From positions 114,176 through 178,175 of the forward strand of contig NZ_QNQT01000009.1 of assembly GCF_003362805.1 (NCBI RefSeq): DNA of 64,000 nucleotides, read 5' to 3'. The notes beneath the pieces are model-generated. The model saw only the letters and a program-made list of their open reading frames with translations, made no database searches and had not been told where the DNA came from. Source of the stretch: Neobacillus piezotolerans. Lineage in GTDB: Bacteria; Bacillota; Bacilli; Bacillales; Cytobacillaceae. The position numbers and the translations under genes are program-made. Below, piece after piece: positions 54,480-62,349 of this stretch (the first letter of the stretch is position 1; each line of letters opens with the position of its first letter).

Positions 54480-55703
54480 ATGGGTTCTTGGAAAAACCCG
54501 ATTCTGTTGCTGACTGGGATTGGAATTTCGTATTTGGGCAGCTGGCTGTATTTGGTTGCGCTCAATATCTCCATCCTTGACTTAACGGGATCGGCCGCAG
54601 CAGTCGCTGGCCTGTATATAATCAGGCCAATCGCGGTATTGATTACGAATACCTGGTCGGGAAGCGTCATTGACCGGGCAAATAAACGAAAGCTTATGAT
54701 AGCGACCGATGTCATTCGGGGCTTACTTGTCTTTATTATTCCTTTTACAAATTCACTATGGCTGATTTATTTTATCATGCTGCTAATCAATATCGCCGGG
54801 GCGTTCTTCGGGCCGAGCTCAACAGTGTACATAACGAAATTGGTTCCTGAAGAAAATCGGAAACGGTTCAATTCAATAATGAGCATGACGGCGTCGGGGG
54901 CTTTTTTGCTTGGCCCGGCCATTGCGGGCGCGCTCATTATGGTAGCGGGGACAGACATCTGTATCATCATAAATGCGATTTCATTCATTATTTGCGCGTT
55001 CTTCATCTATCTCCTTCCGAATGTCGATGAAGCAAAAGCGGAGGGCAGGGAGCCAATCCGCCTGAAAACACTGGTGGAGGATTGGAAGGCTGTCCGCAAC
55101 TTTGTTGTCGGCGCCAAGTTTTTCATTGTCGTGTATTTGCTTTACCAGAGCGCGACATTGATAGGGTTTGCACTTGACCCGCAGGAAGTGACGTTTATTA
55201 AAAAGTTCCTGGGCCTCTCTACCCGGGATTACGGATTGATTGTGAGTATTACGGGAATCGGGGCGCTGGCGGGTTCGTCTGTCGCCGCAATGGTATCAAA
55301 GAAAATCCCTCTGAAATTATATCTTGGCGGTGGAATGCTGCTATCGTCAGTGGGATACCTAGCGTTTTACTCGTCGTTTAATTTCCTGACGGCTACCGCG
55401 GCCTTCGTCTTTCTAGGTTTTTTTATGGCATTCGCGACAACCGGCTATGCAACATTCTTCCAGAACAAGGTGCCGGTCGAACTGATGGGGAGGTTTGCGA
55501 GCGTAGCGGAAATGGCGCAGGGGGGCATCCAGATTGGCCTGACGCTGCTGGTCGGCTTTTTCGCGGAATGGTTTACTCTCCAGTTTGTTTGCATCGCGTT
55601 CTCAGTCGCCGGGTTATTTTTATCGGCAAGCCTGTTTGCGGCAATCATTATGCCATCAAGGGCCGGATTTTTTAAAGAGAAGGCACAGAGCATTGCCAGT
55701 TAA
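54480..55703 (+). CDS. MFS transporter (MFS_3/EntS-like)
   Basis: A 407-residue transporter with about 12 helices. The N-terminus MGSWKNPILLLTGIGISYLG, NTWSGSVIDRANKRKLMIATD (motif A) and NIAGAFFGPSSTVYITKLVP fit the MFS_3 group, which includes siderophore and drug exporters. AGGGTG is upstream of ATG 54480. No linked regulator. Substrate unknown. Confidence 0.9.
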   Translation: MGSWKNPILLLTGIGISYLGSWLYLVALNISILDLTGSAAAVAGLYIIRPIAVLITNTWSGSVIDRANKRKLMIATDVIRGLLVFIIPFTNSLWLIYFIMLLINIAGAFFGPSSTVYITKLVPEENRKRFNSIMSMTASGAFLLGPAIAGALIMVAGTDICIIINAISFIICAFFIYLLPNVDEAKAEGREPIRLKTLVEDWKAVRNFVVGAKFFIVVYLLYQSATLIGFALDPQEVTFIKKFLGLSTRDYGLIVSITGIGALAGSSVAAMVSKKIPLKLYLGGGMLLSSVGYLAFYSSFNFLTATAAFVFLGFFMAFATTGYATFFQNKVPVELMGRFASVAEMAQGGIQIGLTLLVGFFAEWFTLQFVCIAFSVAGLFLSASLFAAIIMPSRAGFFKEKAQSIAS

Positions 55704-55740
55704 TGTGAGCTTCTTATAAAAAAAGAATTGAACTGGGAAT

Positions 55741-55784
55741 AAAAAAAGTAGTGCGCTGCCAAATCGGCACGCACTACTTTTTTA
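55741..55784. terminator. bidirectional terminator
   Basis: AAAAAAGTAGTGCG / CGCACTACTTTTTT with an inner TGCC/GGCA, between convergent genes. Confidence 0.92.
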
Positions 55785-55793
55785 ATTTTACAA

Positions 55794-56204
55794 TTAAGCG
55801 CCTTTGTCCCTGTGCAAATGGCGCGCGACATCGGCGGCTTTGACGTTTTGAAAGACATTAATGACGAACAGAATGACGGCAAGGACAAGGACGTTAGGGA
55901 AGATTTGCAGAAGCAACATAAGTGATTCATTTCCAAGAAGAAGGAAAGACAGGCCAAGCATGAATAAAGGCAATGAGATGTTATAAAGCCAGAAATGATA
56001 TTTTGCCAGCGTAGACTCACCGGCTTTTGGAAAAAGGACATAGATGGCGCCGAACAATCCCATTGACGCCCAGCCAACCAGGTTAATATGGGCGTGTGCC
56101 CCCATAAGTCTATGATCGCCGATTATCTCCATCGTAAGCCCCATCCCCACGCCGATTAAAAAATATAAGGCGGCAAGTTTCAGAAAAAGAGTACCAATTT
56201 TCAC
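55794..56204 (-). CDS. small membrane protein resembling haem-copper oxidase subunit I
   Basis: A 136-residue protein with four hydrophobic helices. The motif RLMGAHAHINLVGWASMGLFG resembles the helix-II histidine region of haem-copper oxidase/NO reductase subunit I (AHAHxNxxGW), but the copper-ligand helices are missing, so it is not an oxidase by itself. It could bind haem or be an assembly or sensor protein. The GTG at 56204 is preferred (AGGAGG 8-9 bases upstream); the GTG at 56213 overlaps that site. Confidence 0.72.
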   Translation of the reverse strand: MKIGTLFLKLAALYFLIGVGMGLTMEIIGDHRLMGAHAHINLVGWASMGLFGAIYVLFPKAGESTLAKYHFWLYNISLPLFMLGLSFLLLGNESLMLLLQIFPNVLVLAVILFVINVFQNVKAADVARHLHRDKGA

Positions 56205-56447
56205 AAAAAACACCTCCTTATTAAGAATGGATTACGGTAAAAGTATATAAGGTAAATATAGTAAATATGAGGAATTACTAAAAAAGAAATATGGAAGGGC
56301 TGCGGGATGTATTAGGTCCAAGAATGGGAATGGGTATACATTTCAGCGGCTGCTTTAGTGAAAAGAATCAGGGGTGCATTTGAACACGGCGAGGCTGCTT
56401 TTTGGGATAGCTGTCAGAATCAGGGTGCCGATAGTACTTTCAAAACT

Positions 56448-56477
56448 AGAAAAGCCCGCCTCGATAGCGGGCCTTTC
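56448..56477 (-). terminator. terminator after the subtilisin gene
   Basis: On the minus strand AAGGCCCGC...GCGGGCTTTT. Confidence 0.85.
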
Positions 56478-56480
56478 CAC

Positions 56481-57899
56481 TTACCTTTTGAATAAATCAA
56501 GGAGCCGTTCGGCGGGCCTTGTTCGGCGAGGACCCTGTTTGCTTTCGCGCGCGAGCTGGAGGGCCTGGTTTACATCAATTATTCCGCTTCCAAATTGCGC
56601 GTCCCTTCCGCGGATGCCTAGGTCGGCTGCCGATCTTTTGATAATGCGGATGACTTGCCTGTTCGACAGCTTAGGGTTTTCCGAACGGACCAGCCCAGCA
56701 AGTCCGGCGACATGCGGCGAGGCCATTGAGGTTCCGGATAGCGCCGCATACTGTTTTTTAAAATACGTGCTTGGGATGTAAACTCCGGGAGCCGCGACAT
56801 CCACGTACGTTCCGTGGTTGGAAAATTCAGCGAGCCTTCCATCCTGGTCGACTGCGGAAACAGCAACGACCTCCGGGTAAGAGGCAGGGTAGGTAGGCTG
56901 CCGCGTATTGTCATTGCCGGCGGCGGCTACGAGGACAACATCATTTTTATCGGCATAATCAATCGCTTCCTTCAGCACGCGTGACGGCTGATAGTTCCCG
57001 AGGCTTAGATTAATCACCTTCGCACCGTTGTCAACGGCCCAATAAATGCCCTTTGCGATGTCGGATGTCGTGCCGTACCCTTTCTTGCCCATCGCCTTTA
57101 CTGGCATGATTTTGTTGTACCACGTTATTCCGGCAACCCCGCGGCCGTTGTTCGTTTCGGATGCGATAATTCCGGCGACGTGGGTGCCATGGCCGTTGTC
57201 ATCATCTGGATTATTATTATCAGCCAGGACATTATACCCCTTGACAAGCCTGTTCTTTAAATCGGGATGGTCTAAATCGACTCCGGTATCGACAAGCGCG
57301 ATCGTTATTTTTTTCGAGCCTCGGGAAATTGCCCAGCCATTTTCCGTCCCGATCACAGGCAGATTCCATTGGTATTGCTCGCGGTAAAAAACGTCGTTCG
57401 GGACGGGGACGGCATTTTGCATGAGAATGTAATGAGGCTCCGCGAACTCGACATCTTTTCTTTTACCAAAATAAGCAATCAGCTTATCAGCGTTCATCGT
57501 TTTTGATTTAAAAATATAAGTAGAATTGAACTTCTTAATGATTTCTCCGTTAATTTCGGCTGTAATTCGTGTAATTTCCGCGGGCGCCGGGTGGCCAATA
57601 AAATCGACGACTACCTCATTGTCGACATAATGGCTCGTGTCCCGGTCGTTATGATAAATTTTCTGGATGGAAGGATTCGTATCCAGATACCGTTTCGTCT
57701 CCCCGCCATTCCAAACATTGTCGTACTCGGTAATCCTTAGCCTGTGGCCATCGCGCTGATGAATCTGCTGGAGGTCCTGGCTTATTTGAAGCCGGGAAGC
57801 CCCTTGGCGGTTCGTGTCGCCTTTATCGAGAAAAAGGACGCCGCCTGCCAGCACTGCGATTGCGACAATGCCGCCGGCAAGAAGATATTTATTGAACAT
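56481..57899 (-). CDS. subtilisin-like serine protease (S8)
   Basis: A 472-residue protease. Hydrophobic N-terminus (about residues 5-24) without a clear cleavage site, so secreted or membrane-anchored; a propeptide up to about 165 with inhibitor-like EFAEPHYIL; then the S8 domain with Asp204 (VDTGVDLDHP), His237 (NGHGTHVAG), oxyanion Asn329 (AAAGNDN) and Ser391 (SGTSMASPHVAG). The end is arginine-rich. It resembles thermitase/fervidolysin-type enzymes. Start ATG 57899 follows GGGGTGA; the frame is open to 57941. Confidence 0.93.
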   Translation of the reverse strand: MFNKYLLAGGIVAIAVLAGGVLFLDKGDTNRQGASRLQISQDLQQIHQRDGHRLRITEYDNVWNGGETKRYLDTNPSIQKIYHNDRDTSHYVDNEVVVDFIGHPAPAEITRITAEINGEIIKKFNSTYIFKSKTMNADKLIAYFGKRKDVEFAEPHYILMQNAVPVPNDVFYREQYQWNLPVIGTENGWAISRGSKKITIALVDTGVDLDHPDLKNRLVKGYNVLADNNNPDDDNGHGTHVAGIIASETNNGRGVAGITWYNKIMPVKAMGKKGYGTTSDIAKGIYWAVDNGAKVINLSLGNYQPSRVLKEAIDYADKNDVVLVAAAGNDNTRQPTYPASYPEVVAVSAVDQDGRLAEFSNHGTYVDVAAPGVYIPSTYFKKQYAALSGTSMASPHVAGLAGLVRSENPKLSNRQVIRIIKRSAADLGIRGRDAQFGSGIIDVNQALQLARESKQGPRRTRPAERLLDLFKR

Positions 57900-58056
57900 G
57901 GCACAATCACCCCAATTTTCTTGTATAGGTATAGGGTGCAATCAACTGCTGAATTTAACGAAGGGAATTAATGGGTTTTGAAATCGTTTTTTGAAAAAAG
58001 GGATGTGTGTGTTGCGGCATTCAGGTATGATGGTGGAAAGAAATGGGGGAATTTGC

Positions 58057-58590
58057 ATGTTTCCGTTACTTGAGACAGACAGGCTTATTTTGCGTGAGAT
58101 TGGAAAAGAAGATGCGGCGGCCATTTTCGCCTGCTTTTCAAACGAGGACGTTGTCCGGTTCTATGGACAGGAGCACCTTGAAACAATTGAACAGGGGGAA
58201 GGATTCGTGGAGTTTTTTTCGAAAAATTATCACGAAAATAGGGGAATCCGCTGGGGAATCGAGCTAAAAGGCGCGAATGGGTTGATTGGGACAATTGGGT
58301 TCAATGGCTGGAGCCCGAAGCATAAACGCGCGGAAATCGGCTATGAACTCCATCCAGGCCACTGGCGGAAGGGATATGTGTCGGAAGCGTTGGAGAAGGT
58401 CATATCCTACGGCTTTGAAGAGCTGGGATTAAACCGGATCGGAGCGGTCGTTTTCCTCTAAAATGAAGCATCAAGCAACTTGCTTCAGAAGGCTGGCTTT
58501 CAAAAGGAAGGGATTTTGCGCGAGTATATGATCCAAAATGGAACTTCCTATGATACATATGTGTATTCACTTTTAAAAAGAAATAGTTGA
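58057..58590 (+). pseudogene. GNAT acetyltransferase interrupted by an in-frame TAA
   Basis: The first 134 codons read as a RimJ/RimL-type GNAT (FPLLETDRLILREIGKEDAA, later HWRKGYVSEALEKV), ending at TAA 58459-58461 in the strand NRIGAVVFL. Translation in the same frame continues past the stop for 43 codons as NEASSNLLQKAGFQKEGILR and on to TGA 58588-58590, the normal family ending. A GAA (Glu) to TAA change would explain it. Loss of this part removes the conserved N-x-x-S-x-x-L-L-x-K-x-G-F acetyl-CoA element, so the product is probably inactive, unless the base is a sequencing error. Confidence 0.82.
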
Positions 58591-58615
58591 CAGAGTATTC
58601 GGTTAACAGTAAGAT
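58587..58615 (+). promoter_or_regulatory. promoter of the T-box/HIT operon
   Basis: TTGACA (58587-58592), 17 bp, TAAGAT (58610-58615). The -35 box overlaps the old stop codon of the GNAT gene. Confidence 0.8.
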
Positions 58616-58621
58616 GAGTAA

Positions 58622-58876
58622 AAGTTTTCCATATAAAAAAGCACTGACGAGGAGCAGTAGGGGATTTTTCATTGTCAGAGAGCTGCTGGCCGGTGAAAAG
58701 CAGTCAATACGATTCCTGAACTCGCCTTTGAGCGGCCAGGCTGAATGAAGTAGGCCTGGACGGTTAACTCCCGTAATCGAGTCTTGAGAAGGTTTGCTTA
58801 TTTCTTCTGCAAACCAAGAAGAGTGGTATCACGGCAAAAGCTTGTCGTCTCTTTACGGGGCGGTGGGCTTTTTTTA
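58622..58876 (+). promoter_or_regulatory. T-box riboswitch (Leu, CUC) before the HIT gene
   Basis: Stem I begins GACGAGGAGCAGTAGG, the apical part is CAGAGAGCTGCTGGCCGGTGAAAAG, and the specifier loop is CTGAACTCGCC. Aligned with the metG leader, the specifier triplet is CTC, a leucine codon. The T-box is AAGAGTGGTATCACGG at about 58818-58833. The terminator stem (58840-58868) pairs GCTTGTCGTCTC with GGGGCGGTGGGC through several G-U pairs and ends in seven T. Downstream is a HIT gene, not a synthetase, transport or leucine gene. Confidence 0.87.
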
Positions 58877-58904
58877 TTTTTCAAAAGGAAAAGGGGGAAG
58901 TGTG

Positions 58905-59363
58905 ATGAAGGAGGATTGCTTCATTTGCAAAAAGCACAAGGGCCTGATTCAAACTGTAGGGGAATTGATTTATGAAGATGATTATGTGTACGTTGGCCAC
59001 ATCGATAACGGTGGGAAGCCGAATTACCTCGGCCACATTATGATCGATTTAAAAAGGCATGCGCCAACGCTTGCGGACATGGAGCCGAAAGAATCGCGGG
59101 CGTTTGGCTTAATCATGTCGAGGGTGAGCAAGGGCTTGAAGGAATGTGAAGGAGCCGAGCATATTTATGCCGTCGTATCCGGAAATGCCGTGCCGCATCT
59201 CCATATGCACCTTGTGCCAAGATACCCCGGCACGCCGGAAGAGTATTGGGGTCCTTTTGCCGTGCATGACTCTCCAACCGCGCGTATGGGGGACAACGAC
59301 GAAGTCATACAGGTTTGCCGGCGCATCAGGTCGTTTCTAGATGAAGGTGGCAAAAATGTCTAG
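58905..59363 (+). CDS. HIT family protein
   Basis: A 152-residue histidine-triad nucleotide-binding protein. The triad is VPHLHMHLVPR (H-x-H-x-H), and an N-terminal Cys pair (CFICKKH) may bind zinc. HIT proteins hydrolyse nucleotidyl conjugates such as adenylated amines, Ap4A or aminoacyl-AMP. GGGGGAAG is before ATG 58905, about 30 nt after the T-box terminator, so this is the first gene controlled by the leader. It overlaps the next ORF. The link to tRNA charging suggests, but does not prove, a role in handling aminoacyl-adenylates. Confidence 0.92.
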   Translation: MKEDCFICKKHKGLIQTVGELIYEDDYVYVGHIDNGGKPNYLGHIMIDLKRHAPTLADMEPKESRAFGLIMSRVSKGLKECEGAEHIYAVVSGNAVPHLHMHLVPRYPGTPEEYWGPFAVHDSPTARMGDNDEVIQVCRRIRSFLDEGGKNV

Positions 59364-60174
59364 AGAAATCAGCTGGGTTGGAAGCGAGAAAGATTTTGTA
59401 GACGAAATCAGCGTTGAAACGGTTGGAGCGATTGTCCTCGGCCGGTTTGGCGGCAATTCTTCTGCAGGCCAATATAAAAATGAGGATGGATGCATCGTTT
59501 GGGCTGACGGGGCAAATGGCTATGAATTTGTCGTTCTTCTTGATGCGCACAACTCAGCCGACAGCGCGGAACTGGTTGTAAGTGAATTTGGAAAACGAAA
59601 GGAAGAGCTAAAGGAGATTTTGCGGCTGCCGTTGAATAGGTCCTTGAGTGAATTGGAAAAGGGGATTCTGTACCTTTTTCAAAATGAGGATTTTAAAAGA
59701 AGATGTAGGAAACTTCGGGGTGAGACAGCGTGCCTGATTGCGGTGCGTAAAGAAAATTTTCTTTGGTGGTTTTCAATCGGTGACTGCATCCTCTATTTGC
59801 ACCATCCCGAACTGGCCGCGTTACAGGAGTATCAGCAAAACCATCGGAGCTTTTATGAATGGGTAGGGAAAGTCAACACGTTTGAACTGCCTGTTCCTTG
59901 CTACAGCACAGGCTGCAAGGAACTTAGAAAAGGGGACAACCATATCCTTTTGACGACGGATGGGCTAGTTGAATGTCCTGGCTCGGTATTTGATCAGCCT
60001 GAAAAGGTCTTTACAGCTTTCCGGGATGCTGGAAATGAAGAAGGTGTTAGAAAACTGTTGAGGACGGTTCAGGAAAAAAATGTCCGCGACAGCACGACAA
60101 TCCTTTCCTGGCAGATTATAAATGAAACAGCCGCAAGCGAGCCGAGCGATTTAGTAGGCAGAAAGGATGGTTAA
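59356..60174 (+). CDS. PP2C-like protein phosphatase
   Basis: A 272-residue protein with the PP2C order of motifs: KNEDGCIVWADGANGYEF (first metal Asp), LLDAHNSADSAEL in place of DGHGG, GETACLIAV, WWFSIGDCILYLHH, ILLTTDGLVECPG and RDSTTILSW. The metal-binding Asp residues appear kept, but the DGHGG glycines are not, so activity may be altered. ATG 59356 has AAGGTGG 5-6 bases upstream; it overlaps the HIT gene by 8 bp. Target unknown. Confidence 0.8.
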   Translation: MSREISWVGSEKDFVDEISVETVGAIVLGRFGGNSSAGQYKNEDGCIVWADGANGYEFVVLLDAHNSADSAELVVSEFGKRKEELKEILRLPLNRSLSELEKGILYLFQNEDFKRRCRKLRGETACLIAVRKENFLWWFSIGDCILYLHHPELAALQEYQQNHRSFYEWVGKVNTFELPVPCYSTGCKELRKGDNHILLTTDGLVECPGSVFDQPEKVFTAFRDAGNEEGVRKLLRTVQEKNVRDSTTILSWQIINETAASEPSDLVGRKDG

Positions 60175-60177
60175 AAG

Positions 60178-60819
60178 ATGAAAGCGATTATTTTTGATTT
60201 TGACGGAACCCTCGCCGATACATTGCCTATTTGTTATTTTGCCTTTCAAAAGGTTTTTAAAGAATATGACGGCTTGGATTTAACACCTGATCAGATTAAG
60301 GCGATGTTCGGCCCTTCCGAAACAGGCATTATCCGCGAAAACCTCCTGCACAAAAGCCATGATGACGCAATCGAGTTGTTTTACGAAACATACAGCCAAA
60401 AACATGACGAGCTGGTGGAGAAGAATGAGGAAATAGCCAGCCTCTTAAAACAGTTGAAAAGCAAAGGCCATAAATTGGGCATCGTCACCGGAAAAGCGAA
60501 GAGGAGCCTGGATATTTCGCTTCATCGCCTTGGGATGGAAGGAATGTTTGATGCGGAAATAACCGGGGATGATGTTGAATTTCCAAAGCCCCATCCGGAA
60601 GGAATTCACAAGGCGCTGGCTGAGCTTGGCGTTTCCACGGCCGAAGCGATTTTTCTCGGAGACAGCGACGCTGATATCCTTGCCGGGAAGAAGGCGAACG
60701 TCCATACAATCGGAGTGCACTGGCTTCCAAATTATCAGTCGCTTGAGTTCACCGTAGAACCGGATCAGGTGTTTACGAGTTTCAGGGAATTGGTGGATTT
60801 ATTAGTGAGATTAGAATGA
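60178..60819 (+). CDS. HAD-family phosphatase
   Basis: A 213-residue haloacid dehalogenase-like hydrolase, PGP/beta-phosphoglucomutase type. Motif I is IIFDFDGTLADTLP, motif II IVTGKAKR, motif III Lys in PKPHPEGI, and motif IV FLGDSDADILAG. The cap domain is helical (about residues 15-85). It follows the PP2C gene by 3 bp, so it is third in the T-box operon. Substrate unknown. Confidence 0.92.
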   Translation: MKAIIFDFDGTLADTLPICYFAFQKVFKEYDGLDLTPDQIKAMFGPSETGIIRENLLHKSHDDAIELFYETYSQKHDELVEKNEEIASLLKQLKSKGHKLGIVTGKAKRSLDISLHRLGMEGMFDAEITGDDVEFPKPHPEGIHKALAELGVSTAEAIFLGDSDADILAGKKANVHTIGVHWLPNYQSLEFTVEPDQVFTSFRELVDLLVRLE

Positions 60820-60881
60820 TTGATTGTATACTGGAGAAACTCATTAGTGGAGTGGGTTAGGGATTAACACCTTAAATAGCA

Positions 60882-60916
60882 AAAGCGAGCATTGAATCCA
60901 CTTCAATGCTCCTTTA
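60882..60916. terminator. bidirectional terminator
   Basis: GAGCATTGAA-TCCAC-TTCAATGCTC perfect 10-bp stem between convergent genes. Confidence 0.85.
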
Positions 60917-61426
60917 ATTATCTTGAGTACCACAATAATATTCAGCTATCTCCTTAACACGTTCCAAAGTTATTCCTTCACGGAATTCGACCGCTAATGG
61001 ATGGTCGGTTGGTTCGAGTTCAATGAATGGCCGAATGCCATCAGGCCTAAAGTGTGTCATTGCTTTTAAGTTAACTGTATCAGGATAACAAGATAACTCT
61101 GTTGATAGCCAGCCAAACATTGGTTCCAATTGTTCTTGTTTATCCCAGTATTCCTTTACTTTATTGAAATTCGCTTCATTTAACGAAACCCATACACCCC
61201 AAATGAAGTGTTCTTCAGTCCCGAGGATAGGGATTTCTATACATCCACGAATGAAGAAATGCTCGTTATCCATTACGCATAAGTCGTCGCTTAGTTCAAA
61301 TTTATCTTCCCGTTCTTCAGGATCAATATAATAGTAATAAACAGGAGCAGGAGTTCCGTAACTTCGCGGAAGTTCTTCATGATAGTGGCCGCAGCAACTA
61401 CAGGCGTATCCTTCAATTTTTGTCAT
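60914..61426 (-). CDS. DUF2199 family protein
   Basis: A 170-residue acidic cytoplasmic protein. It has YACSCCGHYHEELPRSYG, a zinc-ribbon-like Cys cluster, then SDDLCVMDNEHFFIRGCIEIP and EHFIWGVWVSLNEANF, which are typical of DUF2199. GGTGG is upstream of ATG 61426. Its codon use is visibly more AT-rich than its neighbours, which suggests recent arrival. Function unknown. Confidence 0.85.
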   Translation of the reverse strand: MTKIEGYACSCCGHYHEELPRSYGTPAPVYYYYIDPEEREDKFELSDDLCVMDNEHFFIRGCIEIPILGTEEHFIWGVWVSLNEANFNKVKEYWDKQEQLEPMFGWLSTELSCYPDTVNLKAMTHFRPDGIRPFIELEPTDHPLAVEFREGITLERVKEIAEYYCGTQDN

Positions 61427-61493
61427 TTATTCCACCACCAGCATTTCTTATTTAAGATAGATTATAGCATTTGTTTCAATGACCATGAGTTAA

Positions 61494-61530
61494 CAAAAAA
61501 ATAACAGACCAAAATTTACATTGGTCTGTC
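61494..61530 (-). terminator. terminator after doxX-type gene
   Basis: ACAGACCA/TGGTCTGT stem with a T-rich run on the minus strand (one A interrupts it). Confidence 0.75.
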
Positions 61531-61607
61531 AATTGGATTGTTACCTATTTGTATTTTATCATAAGGCGTTACTTTAGGTTTTTTAGATTAACAGTTTGAA
61601 CGCTTGG

Positions 61608-62108
61608 TTAATTCTGAAGCTGATGTTCTTTTTTCAAAACAGCCTTGTTGATGAATGGAAGCACGTAACGGTCTAGGCCGTATTTGCCAGCGTTGGCGCC
61701 AGCGGCAAGGATGATGAAGCCCATCAGGATGTCGGTTGGGTTGTGGCTGACTGTGCCTGCAAGCATGAAGCTGAAGTTCATCACGAGACCGAAGAACATT
61801 GCGGCACTAGTGAGGCAGCCAAGAATCAGGCCTAGGCCGACAAGGAATTCACCCCATGGAATCAGGACGTTGAAAAGATCGGCATTCGGAATTGCGAAAG
61901 CGTTCAGGAAGTCAACATACCAGCCATAGACGATTCCGTCCGGGCCTTGAACCGGCTTAGCGGCTGCGCCTTTCAGGAAGCCTGTTGCATCGAAGCCTCC
62001 AGTGAGTTTGTGATAGCCGGCAGTGATCCAGGCGTAGCCAAGATAAATGCGAAGGACGGCGAGAAGTGCGGCGGCGACTTTGTTTTCCCTTAAGAAATTG
62101 TTAAACAT
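61608..62108 (-). CDS. DoxX family membrane protein
   Basis: A 166-residue protein with four hydrophobic helices, of the DoxX/DoxD group. Blocks: LRIYLGYAWITAGYHKLTGG, YGWYVDFLNAF, IPWGEFLVGLGLILG and NPTDILMGFIILAAGANAGKYGLDRYVLP. DoxD-type proteins form the quinone-reducing part of thiosulfate:quinone oxidoreductase; many Bacillus members are tied to redox or thiol stress. AAGGGG is before ATG 62108. A second, near-identical C-terminus occurs at 63883. Precise role unknown. Confidence 0.88.
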   Translation of the reverse strand: MFNNFLRENKVAAALLAVLRIYLGYAWITAGYHKLTGGFDATGFLKGAAAKPVQGPDGIVYGWYVDFLNAFAIPNADLFNVLIPWGEFLVGLGLILGCLTSAAMFFGLVMNFSFMLAGTVSHNPTDILMGFIILAAGANAGKYGLDRYVLPFINKAVLKKEHQLQN

Positions 62109-62234
62109 GGATAATTCCCCTTTTCGTAATTTATTTAAATATGTTGTTTACACTGTTATCATAATCCGGTTCCCAACATATCGGTAGGGGGTTTCCAGTT
62201 TATTCAACAATTAGACAAAGCTTCTTGACGAAGG

Positions 62235-62250
62235 TGTGACAAAGGTCACA
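62235..62250. promoter_or_regulatory. Fnr/CRP-type palindrome
   Basis: TGTGA-CAAAGG-TCACA is a perfect TGTGA-N6-TCACA. Centred 32 bp from a TATAAG box at 62272-62277 (plus strand) and 30 bp from TCTAAT at 62210-62215 (minus strand), it has class II geometry either way. The minus direction would serve the doxX-type gene. Confidence 0.6.
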
Positions 62251-62349
62251 ATTAGGCTATAAAAGCTGGAATATAAGAGGACTTATAACAGCGAACAGGC
62301 CAACCCGCATGACAGGCTGGCCCGCATTATGCTATTCAAAAGTTAGTGC

